Shown piece by piece: positions 51,103 through 59,001 of a stretch of 64,000 bases of DNA. The notes beneath the pieces were generated by a model. The model was given only the letters and a program-made list of their open reading frames with translations. It was not told where the DNA came from and made no database searches. The position numbers and the translations under genes are program-made. Source of the DNA: CAZKFN01 sp964552035 (GTDB lineage: Bacteria > Bacteroidota > Bacteroidia > Flavobacteriales_E > Vicingaceae); assembly GCA_964552035.1 (NCBI GenBank), contig CAZKFN010000002.1, forward strand, positions 23,970 to 87,969, given 5' to 3'. How positions within the stretch are numbered: the stretch's first letter is position 1; the number at the start of each line of letters is the position of its first letter.

Positions 51103-52461
51103 TTAACTTGGATTAAATAACGCCGCTTCTAATAAAATTTGTCCACAACCTACTAAGAAACCTATTAATGCTAGCCAAGATATTTTTTTAACATACCAGA
51201 AGAAAGGAATTCTTTCCATTCCCATAGCTACAACACCTGCTGCTGATCCAATAATAAGCATAGAGCCTCCAGTTCCAGCTGAAAAAGCTATAAAATGCCA
51301 AATGTGTGAATCAATTGGAGCATCAAACATTCCCATTGAAGCCGCCACAAGAGGAACATTGTCAATGATTGCAGAACCTACTCCAAGAAGAACAATAAAT
51401 ACATCTCTAGGCATTACTTCTTGTACAGATTCACCAAAATTAAAGATCAGTCCAAGTGATTCAAGGGCAGCAACGGTCATCAATATTCCTAAGAAAAATA
51501 AAATAGAAGGCATTTCAATTCTACTCATAGCTTTAATAACTGGACTTTCAAATCCCGTTATAACTTCACTCCCATCTGCTAAAGCTAATTTGTGTTGCTT
51601 TTGATTGATTACTTCAGCAAAAAGTGCTACAACTGATAAAGCTAGCATCATACCAATATATGGAGGTAAATTAAGTGTTTCTTTTATGATAGGAACAGAA
51701 ATAATCATGATTAAACCAAGATAAAACATCAACTTAGAATTGGGGTTACTTTCATCTTCATCATTTGGCATTTCAAAAGTCCCTTTAAAAGGCTTCATAA
51801 AACTGGCAATTAAAACAGGAACAACCAAACATAAGATAGAGGGTAAGACTAAGTATTCTATTAGTTTAGCAGCAGTTACTTTATTTCCCATCCACAACAT
51901 AGTGGTGGTAACATCTCCAATTGGAGACCAAGCTCCACCGGCATTTGCAGCGATAATAATTATACCAGCAAACCACATTCTATCTTCTTGATTTTCTAGA
52001 AATTTTCTAAGTATTGTAATTAACACAATGGTTGCAGTTAGGTTGTCAATAATAGAAGATAATATAAATGCTAAGCACGCAATCACCCATAAAAGTTTTC
52101 TTTTTTTGTGAGTATGTACAAAAGTCTTTATTGTGCTAAAGCCATTAAAGTGGTCAATAATTTCAACAATGGTCATTGCGCCAATCAGAAAGACTAATAT
52201 TTCACTAGTAGTTCCAAGATGATGAAGGAGCGTATTTTGAAATAGTTCGCCTTTTGCTAGGCTGTCTAATCCAACAATGCTAAAAACCCTTTGATTAACA
52301 GAGTCAAACCATTCTGTAAAACCATTCATCCCTATCGAGACTCCAGCCCAAGCTAACACCATCATCAATAAGGCAGGAATTAATTTATCAACCTTAAAGT
52401 TATGCTCCATAGTAATGGCAGCATATCCGAGAACAAAAACTAAAACAATAAAAATTTCCAT
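51103..52461 (-). CDS. nhaD: NhaD-type Na+/H+ antiporter
   Basis: 452 residues with about 12 membrane helices, ion-transporter superfamily. Signature segments include EIVDHFNGFSTIK-like cytoplasmic loop, FILSSIIDNLTATIVLITIL, IIAANAGGAWSPIGDVTTTMLW and the second-half SAIIDNVPLVAASMGM, whose repeated Asp-Asn (S-x-I-I-D-N) pairs are the NhaD/ArsB/CitMHS hallmark. It exports Na+ (or Li+) at alkaline pH in halophilic and marine bacteria. Monocistronic, with a long AT-rich 3' flank. Confidence 0.95.
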   Translation of the reverse strand: MEIFIVLVFVLGYAAITMEHNFKVDKLIPALLMMVLAWAGVSIGMNGFTEWFDSVNQRVFSIVGLDSLAKGELFQNTLLHHLGTTSEILVFLIGAMTIVEIIDHFNGFSTIKTFVHTHKKRKLLWVIACLAFILSSIIDNLTATIVLITILRKFLENQEDRMWFAGIIIIAANAGGAWSPIGDVTTTMLWMGNKVTAAKLIEYLVLPSILCLVVPVLIASFMKPFKGTFEMPNDEDESNPNSKLMFYLGLIMIISVPIIKETLNLPPYIGMMLALSVVALFAEVINQKQHKLALADGSEVITGFESPVIKAMSRIEMPSILFFLGILMTVAALESLGLIFNFGESVQEVMPRDVFIVLLGVGSAIIDNVPLVAASMGMFDAPIDSHIWHFIAFSAGTGGSMLIIGSAAGVVAMGMERIPFFWYVKKISWLALIGFLVGCGQILLEAALFNPS

Positions 52462-52695
52462 AATTTTATTTATTATACCAATAACTATGTGGCAGTATCA
52501 CTTTTTCAGCTTTTATATTTGCTTACTAATAACCATAGAAAAATCTATAACTACTAGTAAAATATGATATAAAATTTAAAGGCACTTTAAGACCTTGACT
52601 GAAGCTCTTCATTTTGGAAAGTAATCCTTCTCACTTGAAAAAGTTTTGCCAAAATTATTGAAAATATTTAACAGAATTTTGAAACTTTGAAACTT

Positions 52696-53751
52696 TTATG
52701 GGAGGTAGATTGAGCCGGAAGAGTTGGCTTTTTTTGCTCCTGTAACAGTATTGATAACGTTGTGATTATGTAGTAATCTATTTAATCCTAAAAATGCAAA
52801 AATAAGCGCTTCTTTAAATTCTATTATTGATTTGTGAGGGAGAATAATTTTTAAATGGGAAGAAAGCAGCGAAATTAAAAATTGATTATTAGCACCACCA
52901 CCGGTGATTAATATTTCCTCATCGAGGATTTCATAATTCTTTGCTGTAGCTATAATTTGTTCACTTAGATGTTGAGTGTAGGTGTGGAGAATATCTTTTG
53001 CAGAGAGTCTTTCTTTGTTAATTATTGGAATAATATTTTTATCAATATCTTCTTTCCCCAAAGATTTAGGTGCTGATTCTAGGTAATAATCAAATTTATT
53101 TAATTGATTTAAAAGATAAGAGTTAGTATTTCCTTGGGCAGCATGCATCCCATTTTCATCATAGGGTAAATTAAAGTGTTTTTGACTCAAATAGTTTAAT
53201 ACCATATTGGCAGCAGCAATGTCAAATGCAATCACTTTATCCTTTTGTTGTATCGTAATGTTGGCAATTCCTCCAATATTGAGCCATGCTTTGTATTTTG
53301 AGAATAAATGTATATCGCCAAATGGAACCAAAGGGGCTCCTTGTCCCCCATAGGCTAAGTCCAAAGAGCGGAAATCTGAAACAGTAAGAAGTCCACTTTC
53401 TGCTGCAATGTACGCTCCATGACCTATTTGCTTACTGTAGTGGTACTGAGGCTCATGAAAAACAGTATGGCCGTGTGAGGCGATTAAATCTATTTTTTCG
53501 TTTGTTTCCTTTATGAAATTGGCTGCAGTTTGACCAATAAATTGACCGTATTTAGCATCCAGTCTACTTAAATCTCGACCACTAAGCGTATCGGCTAATC
53601 GTAAGTCTTTTATCCACTTTTCACTGTATTTTATAGTTTTTGCACGAAGTATTTTATACTTCCACCTTGACTTGTATTGAAAGTTTACAAGACATAAATC
53701 AATGCCATCAAGGGATGTGCCTGACATAATTCCTAAAACATTGTAATTCAT
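52696..53751 (-). CDS. anmK: Anhydro-N-acetylmuramic acid kinase AnmK
   Basis: 351 residues from ATG 53751. The open frame extends 88 codons further upstream, but that extension is antisense to the acyl-CoA dehydrogenase gene. The N-terminus LGIMSGTSLDGIDL is the ATP-binding phosphate-1 loop of the family, and GGIANIT, FDIAAANMVLN and ILITGGGANN are the other landmarks. AnmK converts anhydroMurNAc from recycled peptidoglycan to MurNAc-6-phosphate. It is divergent from the dehydrogenase gene. Confidence 0.96.
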   Translation of the reverse strand: MNYNVLGIMSGTSLDGIDLCLVNFQYKSRWKYKILRAKTIKYSEKWIKDLRLADTLSGRDLSRLDAKYGQFIGQTAANFIKETNEKIDLIASHGHTVFHEPQYHYSKQIGHGAYIAAESGLLTVSDFRSLDLAYGGQGAPLVPFGDIHLFSKYKAWLNIGGIANITIQQKDKVIAFDIAAANMVLNYLSQKHFNLPYDENGMHAAQGNTNSYLLNQLNKFDYYLESAPKSLGKEDIDKNIIPIINKERLSAKDILHTYTQHLSEQIIATAKNYEILDEEILITGGGANNQFLISLLSSHLKIILPHKSIIEFKEALIFAFLGLNRLLHNHNVINTVTGAKKANSSGSIYLP

Positions 53752-53758
53752 TTTTAAT

Positions 53759-53788
53759 TTGTTCAAAGTTTTAATAAGTTTATTTTTG
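53759..53788 (+). promoter_or_regulatory. Promoter of the acyl-CoA dehydrogenase gene
   Basis: TTG (53759-53761), exactly 19 nt, TATTTTTG (53781-53788), 27 nt before ATG 53816. An ideal match. Confidence 0.7.
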
Positions 53789-53815
53789 TAAAATAAAGAA
53801 AAGTAAAATAAAGGT

Positions 53816-54958
53816 ATGAATATAGAATTAACAGAAGAACAAATTGCTGTTAGAGATGCAGCAAGAGATTTTGCACAAAATGTCCTTAAGCCTGGTGTAA
53901 TTGAACGAGACGAAAAACAACTTTTTCCTACAGAAGAAGTTAAGCAACTTGGAGAACTTGGGTTTTTAGGTATGATGGTAGATCCAAAATATAATGGCGG
54001 TGGAATGGATACCATTTCTTATGTTTTGGCTATGGAAGAAATTTCTAAAATAGACGCTTCAACTTCAGTTGTTATGTCGGTTAATAACTCTTTAGTTTGT
54101 TGGGGAATTGAAGAGTATGGAACGGAAGAACAAAAAGAAAAATATTTAAAACCCTTAGCAAGTGGTGAAAAAATTGGAGCTTTTTGTCTTTCTGAGCCTG
54201 AAGCTGGTTCGGATGCAACTTCTCAGCAAACTACAGCAATAGATAAGGGAGATTATTATCTGTTAAATGGTACTAAAAACTGGATTACAAATGGAGGAAC
54301 AGCTTCCTATTATATTGTAATTGCTCAAACCGACAGAGAAAAAGGGCATCGTGGAATTAATGCTTTTATAGTTGAAAGAGATTGGGAAGGATTTGTTGTA
54401 GGAGCAAAAGAAAATAAATTAGGAATTCGTGGCTCAGATACTCATACTTTAATGTTTACTGATGTTAAAGTCCCTAAAGAAAATAGAATAGGAGAGGAGG
54501 GTTTTGGATTTAAATTTGCAATGAAGGTTCTTTCAGGTGGAAGAATAGGAATTGCTTCTCAAGCATTGGGAATCGCCTCTGGCGCTATGGAATTAGCTAT
54601 TGCCTATTCTAAAGAACGAAAAGCATTTGGCAAAGAAATACACAAACATCAAGCTATAGCTTTTAAGTTAGCAGATATGGCTACAGAAATAGAAGCTGCT
54701 AGATTGTTGTGTTTAAAAGCAGCTAGCTTAAAAGACCAAGGTAAAAACTTTGATAAAGAGTCGGCAATGGCCAAAGTGTTTGCTTCAAAAGTTGCAATGG
54801 ATACTACTGTTGAAGCTGTTCAAGTGCATGGAGGCTATGGGTTTGTTAAAGAATACCATGTTGAACGTTTAATGCGAGATGCTAAGATTACTCAGATTTA
54901 CGAAGGAACGAGTGAAATCCAGAAAATCGTTATTTCTAGGGCTATCCTTAAGGATTAA
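53816..54958 (+). CDS. Acyl-CoA dehydrogenase, short/branched-chain type
   Basis: 380 residues, complete ACAD fold. FAD-binding segments AFCLSEPEAGSD, NGTKNWITNGG and VKVPKENRIG occur in order; the C-terminal domain has QVHGGYGFVKEYHVERLMRD and the catalytic base Glu363 in IYEGTSEIQ, the position used by short- and medium-chain enzymes. Likely a butyryl- or 2-methyl-branched-chain enzyme; substrate length cannot be fixed. It is monocistronic and closed by a strong terminator. Confidence 0.95.
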   Translation: MNIELTEEQIAVRDAARDFAQNVLKPGVIERDEKQLFPTEEVKQLGELGFLGMMVDPKYNGGGMDTISYVLAMEEISKIDASTSVVMSVNNSLVCWGIEEYGTEEQKEKYLKPLASGEKIGAFCLSEPEAGSDATSQQTTAIDKGDYYLLNGTKNWITNGGTASYYIVIAQTDREKGHRGINAFIVERDWEGFVVGAKENKLGIRGSDTHTLMFTDVKVPKENRIGEEGFGFKFAMKVLSGGRIGIASQALGIASGAMELAIAYSKERKAFGKEIHKHQAIAFKLADMATEIEAARLLCLKAASLKDQGKNFDKESAMAKVFASKVAMDTTVEAVQVHGGYGFVKEYHVERLMRDAKITQIYEGTSEIQKIVISRAILKD

Positions 54959-54976
54959 ACTGAAGAAAAGCTTAAA

Positions 54977-55016
54977 GCAAAAAGGCAAGAAATTAATTTC
55001 TTGCCTTTTTTTTTTG
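54977..55016. terminator. Bidirectional terminator between the acyl-CoA dehydrogenase gene and murF
   Basis: A perfect 14-bp palindrome arm pair (54981-54994 with 54995-55008) followed by a T-run of about 10 on the plus strand and preceded by an A-run. It serves the dehydrogenase gene and, from the other strand, murF. Confidence 0.85.
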
Positions 55017-55017
55017 C

Positions 55018-56313
55018 TTATGCTATAAGCCTTTCTAATCCAACACCTCTAGAGCCCTTAATTAGGAATTGCTTGTTGTTTTTGTCTAACTTTTTAAACC
55101 AAGATTTAGCTTTTGAAATACTTTCAAAAAAGATAAATTCATCATAGGTGCTTTTCCATTGATAAAAGTTTTCACCAATAAAACAACTGTTAGAAATGTT
55201 TAAAGATTTAATCAATTCTATGATGTTTTGATGTTCTTTAAGAGAAGTAGGACCAACCTCAAACATGTCGCCAAGAATAAGCCATTTTTCTTCTCCCTTA
55301 TTTTCTGAAAAATTTTCAATAGCATATTTCATGCTTGAAGGATTGGCATTATAAGCATCTAAATAAATTTTATAAGCACCGTTTATAATTAATTGAGATC
55401 GGTTATTTTTGGATTGATAATTTTCAAGTGCTTGATTGATTTTATCAGTGGGAACCTTAAAGTAATTTCCAATACACAGGGCAGCCATAATGTTCGTAAA
55501 ATTATAAGCACCATAAAGTTGTGCATTTACCTTTCCGTTATTGTTGCCACATTTCCATTCTGCTTTTACTGTAGGATGAGTTTGGATGAGCTTACCCATG
55601 CAATAATAATCATCTGAGGTTCCATATGTGATGGTATTTAGGTCTTTTGAAATTTTAGTTAAAAGCTCATCATCGGCATTTATAAATGCTTTCCCTTGAT
55701 TTTGGCGAAGGAAGTCATACAATTCAGACTTACCTTTAATAACTCCTTCAAATCCTCCAAAACCTTCTAAGTGCGATTTGCCTATATTGGTAATTAATCC
55801 GTAGTTAGGTTGCGCAATATTGCATAGGAATTTGATCTCCCCTTGGTGATTAGCACCCATTTCTATAACGGCCAATTCATCATCTTTTTGAATCGATAAA
55901 ATACTCATTGGGACCCCAATGTGGTTGTTGTAATTGGCTACTGTAGCATAGCATTTATAATGTTGTTTTAAAACTGACGTAACTAATTCTTTCGTCGTGG
56001 TTTTTCCATTGCTTCCCGTAATTCCAATTATGGGTATTTGAAGTTGACTCCTATGATATTTAGCGAGCTCTTGTAACGCTTTTAATCCATTTTCAACTAA
56101 GAGAAAATTGTCATCCTTAACATACTCCTCTTCATCTACGACTACTTTGTACGCTCCTTTTTTAAGGGCATCTTCAGCAAAAGCATTCCCATTAAAATTT
56201 TCACCTTTAAGTGCAAAGAATAGGCAACCTTTACTAATTCTTCTACTATCTATTGAAATACTACTTGCATTTTGATAAAACTTATACAGTAGCTCGTTTG
56301 AAATTGTCTGCAT
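55018..56313 (-). CDS. murF: UDP-N-acetylmuramoyl-tripeptide-D-alanyl-D-alanine ligase MurF
   Basis: 431 residues from ATG 56313; an in-frame start 24 nt upstream would lie inside the promoter. N-terminal UDP-sugar domain with SIDSRRISKGCLFFALKG, Mur-ligase P-loop TGSNGKTTTKE (99-109), VIEMGANHQGEI, and the C-terminal LDAYNANPSSM and LGDMFEVG. It adds D-Ala-D-Ala to the peptidoglycan precursor. A TATTTTTG element ends 4 nt before the ATG. Confidence 0.96.
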   Translation of the reverse strand: MQTISNELLYKFYQNASSISIDSRRISKGCLFFALKGENFNGNAFAEDALKKGAYKVVVDEEEYVKDDNFLLVENGLKALQELAKYHRSQLQIPIIGITGSNGKTTTKELVTSVLKQHYKCYATVANYNNHIGVPMSILSIQKDDELAVIEMGANHQGEIKFLCNIAQPNYGLITNIGKSHLEGFGGFEGVIKGKSELYDFLRQNQGKAFINADDELLTKISKDLNTITYGTSDDYYCMGKLIQTHPTVKAEWKCGNNNGKVNAQLYGAYNFTNIMAALCIGNYFKVPTDKINQALENYQSKNNRSQLIINGAYKIYLDAYNANPSSMKYAIENFSENKGEEKWLILGDMFEVGPTSLKEHQNIIELIKSLNISNSCFIGENFYQWKSTYDEFIFFESISKAKSWFKKLDKNNKQFLIKGSRGVGLERLIA

Positions 56314-56317
56314 TTTA

Positions 56318-56325
56318 CAAAAATA
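56318..56325 (-). promoter_or_regulatory. -7 promoter element of murF (leaderless spacing)
   Basis: TATTTTTG on the minus strand ends exactly 4 nt before the murF ATG, and directly abuts the gldJ terminator hairpin. Confidence 0.45.
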
Positions 56326-56356
56326 AAAAAGCCTCACGATAGGTGAGACTTTTTGC
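56325..56356 (-). terminator. Terminator after gldJ
   Basis: On the minus strand, stem AAAAAGTCTCAC with GTGAGGCTTTTT (one mismatched pair) and a 5-nt loop, ending in a T-run; 21 nt past the gldJ stop. Confidence 0.6.
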
Positions 56357-56376
56357 TAAACTATTTTTAGGAATTA

Positions 56377-57861
56377 CTAATATATTCCACTTGGACTTCC
56401 TACCCTAATCATAGCACATCTAAATCCAATTTGAGGAGATGATTGATCCTCCTCTAAGTGTCTTCTTGTACCTGGAGTCATCCAATAAGCTCTATCGTTC
56501 CAAGAGCCTCCTTTATAAACTCTAGTTTTATTATTCACAAGGGTAGTATTTCCATAGTCATACATCGCAGAGCCATTAGTTCCACCCATTTCATCATATC
56601 TTTCTTTATCTCCATAATAAATAGAGGAAGCTAAATCACCATCTCTATAATCGATAACATCTGCTCTTTTGTAATTTCTTCTTTCATCAAGGTTATCGTC
56701 TTCAGCATTTACTTCTCTATATTTTAATCTACCTAGACTATCTTTATCTTCTACATAACCTTCTTCATCCAGCACTAAGGTTTTAAATACATTACCTCTA
56801 AAAGGCCTAAAATCGTCCATATCTTGAGAGGATAAAGGACGGTAAACATCCATAACCCACTCGCTAACATTACCAGCCATGTTGTATAATCCATAGTCGT
56901 TTGGCCAGTAGGAATATACTGGAGCAGTAATTTCTGCACCGTCATTTAATTGACCTGCAACTCCCATCATATCACCTCTACCTCTCCTAAAGTTAGCTAA
57001 CATAAAGCCTAGATATCTATTATCTGCATTTCTAACTCCATGTCCATTCCAAGGGTAAAATTTATGCTCTACAATAAGCTCTCCATACGTATTTCCAATA
57101 AGACCTATGGCAGCAAATTCCCATTCAGCCTCAGTTGGTAATCTATATTCAGGTAATAAGATACCATCTTCAATTCTAACATTCCTTGTGTCTTTATTAG
57201 GATCCAAGTCAATTAAACCATCGATACGTTTTCCACTATGGTATTGGTCATGTAAATAGGCCTCTGTATTAAAGTTGTCTTCACCGATTTGATTAGGATT
57301 TTTTTCAAATAATCCTTCTCTTATGAGGATCATTTCATTAACACGATCCGTACGCCAAGCAGCATAGTCTGTGGCTTGTAGCCAGCTAACATTAACTACT
57401 GGGTAATCGTTATATGCTGGATGTCTTAAATAGTATTTTACATAGGGTTCATTAAAAGCCATTCTACTTCTCCAGCCCAATGTATCGGGTAAGGCTTGAC
57501 GATATACTTCTGGGTAATCTAGCCCGAAAACGCGTTCAACCCAGTAAAGGTATTCTCGGTAGTCAATATTTCTAACTTCTGTTTCATCCATATAAAATGA
57601 AGAAACCGTTACCGTTCTTTGTATGTTGTCGTGACTATAAAAAATGTCTTGCTCTGTTTTTCCCATGGTAAATCTACCACCTTCAATAAGAACTAGTCCT
57701 GGTCCAGTTTCTTGGTCAAAATAGTTGGCTTTTTCAAATCCACCCATACTAGGGTCATTGTATGTCCAACCGGTAGTATTCGATCTTTCTTTTATGCATG
57801 AGCTCATTGAAAAAGTTATGCCAAACAGTAAGGCTCCGTATAAATATAATTTCTTTGTCAT
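56377..57861 (-). CDS. gldJ: Gliding-motility/T9SS lipoprotein GldJ
   Basis: 494 residues from ATG 57861; an in-frame GTG precedes it. Lipoprotein signal ends SMSSC (Cys22). The body is a formylglycine-generating-enzyme-like (FGE-sulfatase) fold: LVLIEGGRFTMGKTEQD, DETEVRNIDYREYLYW, YPVVNVSWLQATDYAAW, YRLPTEAEWEFAA, MAGNVSEWVMDVY and GGSWNDRAYWM. The FGE catalytic cysteines are absent from the last motif, so it is structural. GldJ stabilises GldK and is needed for T9SS and gliding. Its own promoter (57888-57895) and terminator bracket it; porU and porV lie just beyond a PorP-like gene. Confidence 0.93.
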   Translation of the reverse strand: MTKKLYLYGALLFGITFSMSSCIKERSNTTGWTYNDPSMGGFEKANYFDQETGPGLVLIEGGRFTMGKTEQDIFYSHDNIQRTVTVSSFYMDETEVRNIDYREYLYWVERVFGLDYPEVYRQALPDTLGWRSRMAFNEPYVKYYLRHPAYNDYPVVNVSWLQATDYAAWRTDRVNEMILIREGLFEKNPNQIGEDNFNTEAYLHDQYHSGKRIDGLIDLDPNKDTRNVRIEDGILLPEYRLPTEAEWEFAAIGLIGNTYGELIVEHKFYPWNGHGVRNADNRYLGFMLANFRRGRGDMMGVAGQLNDGAEITAPVYSYWPNDYGLYNMAGNVSEWVMDVYRPLSSQDMDDFRPFRGNVFKTLVLDEEGYVEDKDSLGRLKYREVNAEDDNLDERRNYKRADVIDYRDGDLASSIYYGDKERYDEMGGTNGSAMYDYGNTTLVNNKTRVYKGGSWNDRAYWMTPGTRRHLEEDQSSPQIGFRCAMIRVGSPSGIY

Positions 57862-57887
57862 CACTTAAAGTGTTAAACTATAATTTT

Positions 57888-57895
57888 CAAAAATA
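57888..57895 (-). promoter_or_regulatory. -7 promoter element of gldJ
   Basis: TATTTTTG on the minus strand, 26 nt before the gldJ ATG at 57861 and 20 nt past the stop of the PorP-like gene. Confidence 0.45.
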
Positions 57896-57914
57896 GTAAA
57901 ATTAATAATAGTAA

Positions 57915-58862
57915 CTAGAATGAAGGGCACATTATTGTCTTAAATTTAACTTGTTTTGGTCGACAAGGGAAAACATAGCTTAGGGAAATTTCATGAGAGC
58001 CAGCAGATTTGTCAGATAATAAGCTGGTGGTCATGTCGTAACTATACCCTATTTTAAGGCTTTCATGCTCTATCCCTACCAATGCCATAAAAGCATCGTT
58101 GTATCTGTACCACAGTCCAGCAACAAAAGGACCTTTAGTAAAATAAACTCCTAAATTAATCTCTCGGGCTTCACCTTGTTGTTGGTAGATAATGTTAGGT
58201 GACCAAGAAAGGTCTTCATGCCGAATACCTGTAGGAAGTTTTGCACCAAAGTGCCCAGTAATTCTTCTTGGCAACGGTGCTTTTTCAATGAAACCTTCAT
58301 CAGGTTCTGTTAAGTGATGCACTGCCAAACCAAAATATATCTTTTCGCTAAAGCCTAATAATCCAAATGAAAAGTCTGGATATAAACTACTTTCTGCATT
58401 TAATAATTCTTGAGTTTCATAAACAAAACCTTTTCTTGCATCAATCATATCTCCAAACCTCAAACTGCTTACGTCAATAGCTTTTTGAATAAATGAAGCT
58501 TGAAATCCAGCCCGAATTGAAAACCGCCGATTAACATTCAATTGGTAGGAATACATAAAGCTTGCTGAAGTAGTGTTTAAAACGCCCTCTCCTACCTGAT
58601 CATACAACAACAAGACACCCAAACCGCCACTTAATACGTCTACATGTTGGTCATAACTTGCATTGTAAGTAATATAACTATTGTCAATGCCCGGCCATTG
58701 GTTGCGGTAATTCAAGGTTAGACGTGGGCAATTTGCTGTACCAGCAAAACCTGGATTTAGGTACAGCCTATTTGCATAAAATTGTGAGAACATAGGATCT
58801 TGACTATATCCAAAACTATATGTAAATAAAAATAAAGAAAAATAAAATATATGTTTGTGCAC
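57915..58862 (-). CDS. PorP/SprF-family outer-membrane protein next to gldJ
   Basis: 315 residues. Signal peptide (ends FGYSQ, about residue 21) then the family opening DPMFSQFYANRLYLNPGFAGT and NYRNQWPGIDNSYITYN-type block, a beta-barrel and a C-terminal SAGSHEISLSYVFPCRP. PorP of Porphyromonas and SprF of Flavobacterium belong here. It differs from the adhesin-linked copy at 24054 and lies in the T9SS core cluster, divergent from porU. Whether it is core machinery or a client-specific factor is open. Confidence 0.92.
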   Translation of the reverse strand: MHKHIFYFSLFLFTYSFGYSQDPMFSQFYANRLYLNPGFAGTANCPRLTLNYRNQWPGIDNSYITYNASYDQHVDVLSGGLGVLLLYDQVGEGVLNTTSASFMYSYQLNVNRRFSIRAGFQASFIQKAIDVSSLRFGDMIDARKGFVYETQELLNAESSLYPDFSFGLLGFSEKIYFGLAVHHLTEPDEGFIEKAPLPRRITGHFGAKLPTGIRHEDLSWSPNIIYQQQGEAREINLGVYFTKGPFVAGLWYRYNDAFMALVGIEHESLKIGYSYDMTTSLLSDKSAGSHEISLSYVFPCRPKQVKFKTIMCPSF

Positions 58863-58890
58863 TTATAAGTTTATTTAAACAGCATGGGCA

Positions 58891-58898
58891 CAAATATA
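58891..58898 (-). promoter_or_regulatory. -7 promoter element of the PorP-like gene
   Basis: TATATTTG on the minus strand, 28 nt before the ATG at 58862. No convincing -33 TTG. Confidence 0.45.
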
Positions 58899-59001
58899 AA
58901 TAAACTTGATAATTATTAGCTTGATATTAAAATTATCTATTAAAAACAATATAATAAAATGATAATCGTTTCCTTTGTATCCCCTTAAAAACAATAGTTA
59001 C

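Noticed and set aside
53752..54015. N-terminal 88-codon extension of the anmK frame
   Set aside because: It is antisense to the acyl-CoA dehydrogenase gene and its promoter; the AnmK fold begins at the ATG at 53751.
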